A stretch of 11,246 nucleotides of DNA from Actinomycetota bacterium (GTDB lineage Bacteria; Actinomycetota; Acidimicrobiia; Acidimicrobiales; AC-25): assembly GCA_005888395.1 (NCBI GenBank), contig VAXF01000069.1, forward strand, positions 1 through 11,246. Direction: 5' to 3'. Below the pieces are notes generated by a model that worked only from the letters and a program-made list of their open reading frames with translations, was not told the DNA's origin and did no database searches. Below are positions 1 to 5,820 of this stretch, piece by piece. Position numbers and translations under genes: made by a program. Position 1 is the first letter of the stretch. The number at the start of each line of letters is the position of its first letter.

Positions 1-102
1 CGGCCGGTCGCCGGCGTCGCGCACCACGACCTCGAACCGGCCGGCCGGCTCGCGCCCGAGGAGGGTCGCCACGGCCGCCCGATCGGCGTGCGGCAGTGTC
101 AT
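1..102 (-). CDS. DUF501-like protein, N-terminal fragment (runs off window)
   Basis: Only the first 34 codons are visible. The ATG at 102 overlaps the coxG stop in an ATGA, so the two genes are probably translationally coupled. The visible protein contains LLGREPAG and then FEVVVRDAGDRP. From memory this resembles the start of actinobacterial DUF501 proteins (pattern LGREP-x-G, then a short strand ending G-x-P), such as the Rv1025 family, whose function is unknown. Supporting context is that DUF501 normally lies directly after the ftsB/divIC gene downstream of eno, and both of those genes are in this window on the same strand. The assignment rests on a short match plus synteny. An unrelated cox accessory protein cannot be excluded without the rest of the gene. 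Confidence 0.55.
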   Translation of the reverse strand, partial: MTLPHADRAAVATLLGREPAGRFEVVVRDAGDRP

Positions 103-770
103 CCCCTGCGGCGGCGCCGGCGCCGCACGAGCCAGTAGAGAAGGAACAGCCCCGCCACGAACGGCGCCACCCGCTTGGCCACCGCCGGGCCCGCCGCCTC
201 GGTGAGGTCGACGGGCTGTGCGGGGCGAGACTCGATGCGGCGCACCGCCGGGGCCGCATCTGACGCGGCGCCGGCCGCCTCGGCACCGGCAGCCGGCGGT
301 AATCGGACGTCGGGGTCGTCGTTCCCCTCGCGAGAGAGGTCGGCCTCCAGAGAGTCGACGAACTGCTGGAGCAGCTTGGCGCTGACGTCGGCGAGGACGC
401 CGCGGCCGAACGACGCCACCCGGCCCGTGATCGTGAGATCGGTGACGACGTCGACCCTGGTGCCGTCACCGTCGGGCGTCAGCGTGGCCGTGATCGTCGC
501 GCTCGCATTGCCCTGCCCGCGCGTCTCGCGTCCCTCGGCGCGCGCCACGGCCCGGTGCGCGGCCGCGTCGCGCTCGACCCAATTTGCCTTGCCCTTGTAC
601 TGCGCCGTGATGGGGCCCACCTTCACCTTTACGACCCCGCGGTACTCGTCACCCTCGACCTCCTGGAGCTCGGCGCCCGGCATGCACGGCGCGATGCGCT
701 CGAGGTCGGTCAATACCACCCATGCCTTGTCGACGGGCAGCCCCACCCGGAACTCGTTGGTCAGCTCCAC
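99..770 (-). CDS. coxG: CoxG-like SRPBCC protein with C-terminal membrane anchor
   Basis: This is a 223-aa protein. Residues 1-145 look like a CoxG/SRPBCC (START-like) domain, with the typical opening ELTNEFRVGLPVDKAW, then IAPCMPGAEL and a YKGKANW strand. An Ala/Pro-rich linker (about 150-195) leads to a short hydrophobic helix (201-215, VAPFVAGLFLLYWLV) followed by seven arginines at the C-terminus, so the tail should hold the protein on the cytoplasmic face of the membrane. In studied CO oxidisers CoxG tethers the Mo hydroxylase to the membrane, and recent work in mycobacteria links it to quinone delivery. The GTG start at 770 is chosen because a GGAGG lies 10 nt upstream and the family N-terminus begins there; the frame stays open upstream only as a shadow of the mocA gene. 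It overlaps the mocA stop by 10 bp and the next gene by 4 bp. Confidence 0.88.
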   Translation of the reverse strand: MELTNEFRVGLPVDKAWVVLTDLERIAPCMPGAELQEVEGDEYRGVVKVKVGPITAQYKGKANWVERDAAAHRAVARAEGRETRGQGNASATITATLTPDGDGTRVDVVTDLTITGRVASFGRGVLADVSAKLLQQFVDSLEADLSREGNDDPDVRLPPAAGAEAAGAASDAAPAVRRIESRPAQPVDLTEAAGPAVAKRVAPFVAGLFLLYWLVRRRRRRRG

Positions 771-1318
771 TCGGAGAGGTCCTCCAGCGTGTCGATGTCG
801 ACGGTTTCGCCCTCGCACGCTACTTCGACCACCAGCTCCGGCCGCTCTCGCATCAGAACCCGTGCGCCCTCGTCGCCGCTCGCCGGCAGGAGCGGCCACA
901 CCTCTCGCGCCAGGCGCACCGGATGGCCTCGCCGGCCCCCGTAGGTCGCCACCGCGATCGACGCGGTCGACGCCGCCACCACCCGCCACGCCGACGGCTC
1001 GACGAGCGGCTGGTCGCCCAAACCGACGACGATCGCGTCGTGGCCGTTGTCGGCGGCCCAACCGATGGCGACCTGCAACGACGTGGCCTGCCCCTGCGAC
1101 CACGCGTCGTTCGGCACGACCCGCGCCGGCGAGGACGCCAACGCCGCAACATCGACCGCGCCCATGACGACGATCAGGTCGTCGAGCCCGGCCTCGGCCG
1201 CGTGGTCGATCGCCCACGACACCAGCGGACGCCCGCGGAAGTGGGCCACCAGCTTGTTGACGTCACCGCCGAAGCGCGAGCTCCCGCCTGCGGCAAGGAT
1301 CACCGCCGCGGTCGTCAC
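761..1318 (-). CDS. mocA: MocA-type molybdenum cofactor cytidylyltransferase (NTP_transf_3)
   Basis: This is a 185-aa MobA/MocA-family nucleotidyltransferase. The N-terminal loop LAAGGSSRFG (8-17) with Lys22 is the nucleotide-binding signature, GLGDQP (99-104) is the metal-binding Asp motif, and RGHPV (130-134) and VDIDTLED (173-180) are typical of the MocA/CoxL-associated branch. The expected reaction is transfer of CMP from CTP to Mo-molybdopterin, giving the dinucleotide cofactor (MCD) used by CoxL-type hydroxylases, which fits the location. The GTG start at 1318 overlaps the TGA of the preceding xdhC gene (GTGA), and no Shine-Dalgarno sequence is visible, so translation is probably coupled. 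Specificity for CTP rather than GTP is inferred from the cox context, not from a diagnostic residue. Confidence 0.85.
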   Translation of the reverse strand: MTTAAVILAAGGSSRFGGDVNKLVAHFRGRPLVSWAIDHAAEAGLDDLIVVMGAVDVAALASSPARVVPNDAWSQGQATSLQVAIGWAADNGHDAIVVGLGDQPLVEPSAWRVVAASTASIAVATYGGRRGHPVRLAREVWPLLPASGDEGARVLMRERPELVVEVACEGETVDIDTLEDLSEWS

Positions 1319-2069
1319 GAATGAATGGGGCCGTCGTTGTCGCGCAGCGACGGGGCACCGGCGCGCCCCGTGCGGAGGGCGATGATCTCCGAGCAGATCG
1401 ATATCGCCGTCTCCTCGGGGGTGCGGGCGCCGATGTCGAGTCCGATGGGCGCCATGACCCGCGCCAGACCCGCGTCGTCGACGCCGTGCGCCGCGAGCCC
1501 ATGGCCCCGAGGTAGCCGACTTCGGTCTCGAGAGCGGCGACGATCGCCGGCACGTCGAACTTGGGGTCGTGGGTGAGCACGCAGACGACATCGCGGGGAC
1601 CGAGGTCGTCACCGGCCTTGGCCAAGTAGCGATCGGGCCAGTCGACCACTACCTCGTCGGCGTCGGGAAAGCGCAGCGGGGTGGCGAACACGGCGCGCGC
1701 GTCGCAAACGGTGACGCGGTAGCCGAGCACCTTGGCCACGCGCGCCAGCGCGGCGGTGAAGTCGACCGCGCCGAAGATGACCATGCGTGGCGGCGGCGCG
1801 TACGACTCGATGAACGCGGACACGTCGCGCTGACGAGCCTCGCCGTGGAGCCCGTAGTGACGCGTCGCGCTGGCGCCCGCCGCCAGCTGTCCGAGCGCGT
1901 CGCGGCCGACGACGCGGTCGAGGTCGGCGTCGCCCAGCGTCCCGAGCGCCTCGGCGCCGGGCCGTACCAGCAGCTTGGCGCCGACTCTCGGGCCCTCCAC
2001 CATCGAGACCAGGGCAATCGGCTCCTCGGCCCGCAAGGCCTCGCGGAGCGCCTCGTACAGCTCGCCCAT
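1315..2069 (-). CDS. XdhC/CoxF-family protein, frameshifted near its C-terminus
   Basis: XdhC-family factors bind and insert molybdenum cofactor into xanthine-oxidase-type enzymes. From the ATG at 2069 the first frame reads a short N-terminal domain, then a Rossmann-like XdhC C-terminal domain (MVIFGAVDFTAALARVAKVL about 96-115, VCDARAVFATPLRFPDADEV 121-140, VLTHDP 164-169), up to GYLGAMGSRRT at residue 195. There the frame is lost. The family-typical ending (LAAHGVDDAGLARVMAPIGL through ARTPEETAISI to a TGA at 1315) continues in another frame from 1497. Without correction the first frame reads non-homologous residues to 1263, overlapping mocA. That the true end overlaps the mocA GTG start supports the shifted frame as original. 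The gene is either disrupted or carries a sequence or assembly error. It abuts the upstream xdhC gene (TAG then ATG, no gap). Confidence 0.82.
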
Positions 2070-2387
2070 CTACCAGTCGAGCGGCTCGACGAGCACGTGG
2101 ATGGTGCCGCCACACGTGAGGCCGACGGCGAAGGCGTCGTCGTCGGAGATGCCGTACGTCACGAGGCGGGGCGTGCCGTCACCCCCGAGCACTTCCAGCG
2201 CCTCGGTGAGCACGGCACCCTCGACACAGCCACCCGAGACCGACCCGGCGACCTCGCCGTCCTCGCTGACGGCCATCGTGGCCCCCGGCTCACGTGGCCC
2301 CGAACCCTCGACCTCGACGACCCGCGCCACCGCCACCCGCTTGCCCGCCGCCAGCCACCGGTCGATGTCGCTGAGCACCTCCCTCAT
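2070..2387 (-). CDS. XdhC/CoxI N-terminal domain protein
   Basis: This small protein (105 aa from the ATG at 2387) corresponds to the XdhC_CoxI domain alone. It has REVLSDIDRWLAAGKRVAVA at the N-terminus, SVSGGCVEG (49-57) with Cys54, and LTCGGTIHV (91-98) with Cys92. In this family these cysteines and glycine loops are linked to molybdenum cofactor handling. The Rossmann half is supplied by the next gene, which follows with no gap. The start is uncertain: an ATG at 2414 would add nine residues (MATIEDGGP), but these come from one arm of a perfect hairpin and are not family-like, so 2387 is preferred. A weak GGTGG lies 4 nt before 2387. The 70-nt gap to coxE is the widest within the coxS-to-coxG unit. 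Confidence 0.82.
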   Translation of the reverse strand: MREVLSDIDRWLAAGKRVAVARVVEVEGSGPREPGATMAVSEDGEVAGSVSGGCVEGAVLTEALEVLGGDGTPRLVTYGISDDDAFAVGLTCGGTIHVLVEPLDW

Positions 2388-2419
2388 TGGGCCACCATCT
2401 TCGATGGTGGCCATGAGGG
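2381..2419 (-). promoter_or_regulatory. Hairpin spanning both candidate xdhC start codons
   Basis: The inner stem is a perfect 10-bp inverted repeat, GGCCACCATC (2390-2399) and GATGGTGGCC (2403-2412), with a 3-nt loop. After a 2-nt bulge (2388-2389) it continues for seven more pairs (2381-2387 with 2413-2419), giving 17 bp in all. It lies 38 nt after the coxE stop and covers the ATGs at 2414 and 2387 and the weak GGTGG. No T-tract follows in the direction of transcription, so it does not look like a classical terminator. It could limit translation of xdhC or act as an mRNA processing or stability element. The function is inferred. Confidence 0.5.
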
Positions 2420-2457
2420 GCCTGCTCTGCCTTCTGGTTCGCTCGCCTTCGGCTCGC

Positions 2458-3546
2458 TCACTTGATCACCTCCGAAAGGCGCTCGAGGGCTGCGATCGAG
2501 TGCCCCTCGACCAGCTCGTCGACGAACGGCAGCGCCGCTGCCATCCCCCGCGCCAGCGGCGCGTAACCGGGCGTGGCCTTCAGGGGGTTCACCCACACGA
2601 TCCGGTGCGCCACGCGCCGCAGGCGCGCCATCTGCTCGGCCAGCACCTCGACGTCGCCACGGTCCCATCCGTCGGAGAGGATGACGACCACAGCCCCGCG
2701 CGCCGTCCCGCGGACGCCCCATTGGTCGTTGAAGGCGCGCAGGCCGTCGCCCAGCCGGGTGCCGCCCGACCAGTCGAGAACGGAGCCGGCGGCCGCGGCA
2801 AGGGCGGCGTCGGGATCGCGCGTCGCGAGCTGACGCGTGAGACGCGTGAGACGCGTGCCGAGCGCGAATGCCTCGACGCGCGTCCGACCGGCCACGGCGA
2901 CGTGCAGGAACCGCAACAGCTCGCGCGCGTAGGCATCCATCGAGCCGCTGACGTCACAGAGGAGGACGATGCGGCGCGGTCGCGCCGAGGGTTCGAGGAA
3001 GACCCGCCGCACGGGCTCGCCCCCCGCTCGCAGCGCTCTGCGCACGGTCCGGCGCAGGTCCGGCCGTCCGGTCGTACGCCGCGACGGGCGGAGCCGGCGC
3101 GACCGGCGGAGCGCGCCCGACAGCCGGAGGTCGGCCATGAGACGATGGGCCTCGTCGAGCTCGGCGTGAGAGCACCGGGCGAAGTCCTTCTGGCGAAGAA
3201 CTTCACGCGCGCTGTAGCGCACGGCGATGGTGCGGCCCGCGCGGCCGTCGCCGGCGTCGTCGACCGCCGTCCCGTCGTCGAGCGCGAGGGTCAGTGGCTC
3301 GTGCGGCAGGAGCGACGGCGCGGGCACGCCGTCACCGCGCCAGAACGCGGCGAAGGCCCGGTCGTACATCGCCACGTCCTCGGGCCGGCGCACCAGTGTC
3401 GCCCGCCCGGCCCAGTAGACGTCACGCTCCCGCTCGACGCCGAGCGCAGCCAGCGCGTCGACGAACGCCGTCACGCTTCCCAGCGGGACGTCGAGGCCGT
3501 TGCGACGCAGGGCGTCGGCAAAACGGGCCGCGACCTCAACGGCCAT
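2458..3546 (-). CDS. coxE: CoxE-like VWA-domain protein
   Basis: This 362-aa protein has an N-terminal helical region (1-140), a very basic linker (about 145-182), and a VWA CoxE-type domain from about 190. The metal-ion-dependent adhesion site is complete: DVSGSM (198-203), the Thr in GGTRLGDGL (261-269) and the Asp in SDGWDRGD (291-298). In Oligotropha, CoxE works with the AAA+ ATPase CoxD in post-translational assembly of the Mo-Cu site of CO dehydrogenase. The same pairing is seen here, coxE following coxD with an 11-bp overlap. The ATG at 3546 is chosen because GGAGG (3553-3557) sits 6 nt upstream. The longer open frame up to 3882 only shadows coxD. Whether a Cu site is needed by a form II enzyme is open. 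Confidence 0.9.
   Translation of the reverse strand: MAVEVAARFADALRRNGLDVPLGSVTAFVDALAALGVERERDVYWAGRATLVRRPEDVAMYDRAFAAFWRGDGVPAPSLLPHEPLTLALDDGTAVDDAGDGRAGRTIAVRYSAREVLRQKDFARCSHAELDEAHRLMADLRLSGALRRSRRLRPSRRTTGRPDLRRTVRRALRAGGEPVRRVFLEPSARPRRIVLLCDVSGSMDAYARELLRFLHVAVAGRTRVEAFALGTRLTRLTRQLATRDPDAALAAAAGSVLDWSGGTRLGDGLRAFNDQWGVRGTARGAVVVILSDGWDRGDVEVLAEQMARLRRVAHRIVWVNPLKATPGYAPLARGMAAALPFVDELVEGHSIAALERLSEVIK
2832..2858 (-). repeat. Three tandem 9-bp units inside coxE
   Basis: On the plus strand GACGCGTGA occurs at 2832-2840 and 2841-2849, and GACGCGTGC at 2850-2858. On the coding strand this gives the Leu-Thr-Arg repetition in TRLTRLTRQL (231-240), inside the VWA domain after the MIDAS strand. 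The unit is a multiple of three, so copy-number change would keep the frame. Confidence 0.7.
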
Positions 3547-4426
3547 GTGCGGCCTCCACGAGCGGTGCGAGGCCGTGGAAGCGCACCCGGGCCTGATCCT
3601 CCCGGTACTTGAGGACGCTCCCGAGGGTGACGTCGGCCGTCTGCTCGTCGAGCCCGTCCCGACCCAGCGCGGCCAGGGCCTGGGCCCAGTCGATGGTCTC
3701 GGCCACGCCGGGAGGCTTGTAGAGCTCCATCTCCCGCATCGACTCGACCGCGGCGGCCACCTGCCGCGCCAGCGCCTCGACGACCTCTGGGGCGCGGAGC
3801 CGCACGATCGCCACCTCGCGTTCGAGATCGGGATGCTCGACCCAGTGGTAGAGGCAGCGGCGCTTGAGCGCGTCGTGCACATCGCGCGTGCGGTTCGACG
3901 TGATGACGACGACCGGCGGCACGTCGGCGTGGAACGTGCCGAGCTCGGGGACCGTCACCGAGTAGTCGGAGAGGATCTCGAGCAGGAAGGCCTCGAACTC
4001 GTCGTCGGCCCGGTCGACCTCGTCGACGAGCAGCACGGGCGCCACCGTCTGCCGATGGTCGATGGCGCGGAGCAGCGGGCGCCTCACGAGAAACCGCTCC
4101 GAGAACAGCTCGTCCTCGACGTGGTCGGCATCGGCGGGGCGCAGCTCTGCGGCGCGCAGGTGGAGCAGCTGGCGGGAGTAGTCCCACTCGTACACGGCCT
4201 GGGCCACGTCGATGCCCTCGTAGCACTGGACACGCAGGAGCTCGCCGCCCGTCCAGCGCGACAGGGTCTTGGCCACCTCCGTCTTGCCCACGCCCGCCTC
4301 GCCCTCGAGGAGGAGCGGGCGGTGGAGCGTGAGCGCGAGGAACACTGCGGTCGCGAGGCCGTCGTCGGCGAGGTAGCCGTGCTCGGCGAGCCCGAGCCGG
4401 ACGTCGTCGACCGATGCAGCGATCAC
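3536..4426 (-). CDS. coxD: CoxD-like MoxR-family AAA+ ATPase
   Basis: This is a 296-aa MoxR-type AAA+ ATPase. Walker A is GEAGVGKT (42-49), Walker B LLVDEVD (132-138), sensor 1 lies in ITSNRTRDV (175-183), and the conserved ALKRRCLYHW (186-195) carries the arginine-finger region. In CO dehydrogenase clusters CoxD is the ATPase that, with CoxE, remodels the apo-enzyme during active-site maturation. Here it is followed immediately by coxE (11-bp overlap) and preceded by coxM with a 19-nt gap. The start at 4426 is GTG. A weak GGA lies upstream, and a TACCCT hexamer 7 nt before the GTG could be an internal -10 element, but neither is compelling. The length is normal for the family and no key residue is missing. 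Confidence 0.9.
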   Translation of the reverse strand: MIAASVDDVRLGLAEHGYLADDGLATAVFLALTLHRPLLLEGEAGVGKTEVAKTLSRWTGGELLRVQCYEGIDVAQAVYEWDYSRQLLHLRAAELRPADADHVEDELFSERFLVRRPLLRAIDHRQTVAPVLLVDEVDRADDEFEAFLLEILSDYSVTVPELGTFHADVPPVVVITSNRTRDVHDALKRRCLYHWVEHPDLEREVAIVRLRAPEVVEALARQVAAAVESMREMELYKPPGVAETIDWAQALAALGRDGLDEQTADVTLGSVLKYREDQARVRFHGLAPLVEAAHGR

Positions 4427-4445
4427 GACGTCCAGGGTAGGCGGA

Positions 4446-5269
4446 TTACCCGCGTGCCCCCGCTTCCTCGAGCGCGCGTCGCACCAACACCTGCACGAGA
4501 TGACGGCGGTAGTCGGCGCTGCCGTTCAGGTCGTCGGGCGGTTCGGTGCCTTCGGCCGCGTGCGCCGCCGCGTCGGCAGGAGACGCGCCCGACGCCAGCG
4601 CCTGTTCGACCGCGGTGGCCCGCAGCGGCGTCGACCCCATGTTGACGAGGGCCACGCCCGCGCCACCGTTGCGCACCGCGGCCACACCGACGATCGCCCA
4701 GTCCTGCGCCCGGCGGTTGAACTTCTGGTAGGACCATCCCGCGCCGGGCCGCTTCGGTAGGCGGATCTCGGTAAGCATCTCGTCGGGCGCCAGGGCAGTC
4801 TCGAGGAAACCGTGGAAGAACTCGCCGGCCGCGATCTCGCGCTCGCCGCCCGGGCCCCTGGCCACCAGCGTGCCGCCGAGCGCGAGCACGACCGCCGGCA
4901 GGTCGGAGGCCGGGTCGCCGTGAGCGACCGAGCCGCCGATCGTCCCGCGGTGGCGCACCTGCGGGTCGCCCACGAGGCCGGCGGTGTGAGCCAGCAGCGG
5001 TACCTCCGCCCGCAAGAGGTCGGAGACCTCGACGTCGCGGTGACGCGTGAGGGCACCGACGGCGACGTGGTTGCCGCCATCGCGCACGTAGGACAGGTCG
5101 CGCAGCCGGCCGATGTCGATCAGTACGGTGGGCGCGGCGAGCCGTAGCTTCATCAGCGGCAGCAGCGAGTGACCGCCGGCGAGGAGCTTCGCTTCGTCGC
5201 CGTGCTCCGCGAGTTGCGCGAGTGCCTCGTCGACCGACGCTGCTCGGACGTAGTCGAACGCAGACGGGA

Positions 5270-5273
<4 letters not shown>
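4446..5273 (-). CDS. coxM: CoxM-like FAD-binding (medium) subunit of CODH-type Mo hydroxylase
   Basis: This 275-aa protein has the CO dehydrogenase flavoprotein fold. The FAD-binding segment AGGHSLLPLMKLR (32-44) is followed by DIGRLRDLSYV (53-63) and a second FAD motif, TIGGSVAHGDPASD (111-124). The C-terminal domain about 178-275 begins with YQKFNRRAQDWAIVGVAA. The subunit accepts electrons from the CoxS iron-sulfur clusters and passes them to the respiratory chain, presumably through quinone with CoxG. Its ATG at 5273 overlaps the coxS stop by 4 bp (ATGA), indicating coupled, near-equimolar translation. The S-then-M order without L between them is unusual for both known cox layouts (M-S-L for form I, S-L-M for form II). 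Confidence 0.93.
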
Positions 5274-5755
<482 letters not shown>

Positions 5756-5806
5756 GCCCGGTCGCCACGAGCCGGGAGGATTCGACAACTCCCGGTACGC
5801 GCTCAC

Positions 5807-5812
5807 TAGGGT
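5807..5812 (+). promoter_or_regulatory. Possible -10 element for a leaderless transcript
   Basis: TAGGGT fits the actinobacterial TANNNT -10 pattern and ends 8 nt before the ATG at 5821. The gene has no clear Shine-Dalgarno sequence, which fits leaderless initiation. No convincing -35 box is visible at 16-19 nt (ACAACT at 5785 is a poor match). The opposite strand of the same 65-nt region must drive coxS. Confidence 0.3.
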
Positions 5813-5820
5813 CCGCCGCC

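Noticed and set aside
111..126. Perfect 16-nt palindrome GCGGCGCCGGCGCCGC
   Set aside because: It is a by-product of the consecutive arginine codons at the coxG C-terminus, and low-complexity GC sequence makes it unremarkable.
771..1217. Extension of the coxG frame upstream of 770
   Set aside because: The extra residues are Arg/Gly-rich and overlap mocA in another frame. Homology and the GGAGG both point to the start at 770.
1975..3612. 545-codon plus-strand open frame antisense to xdhC and coxE
   Set aside because: No domain, and it crosses three well-supported minus-strand genes. It is a GC-content artefact.
3547..3882. Extension of the coxE frame upstream of 3546
   Set aside because: It is Ser/Arg-rich and overlaps the conserved C-terminal part of coxD. 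The GGAGG before 3546 marks the real start.
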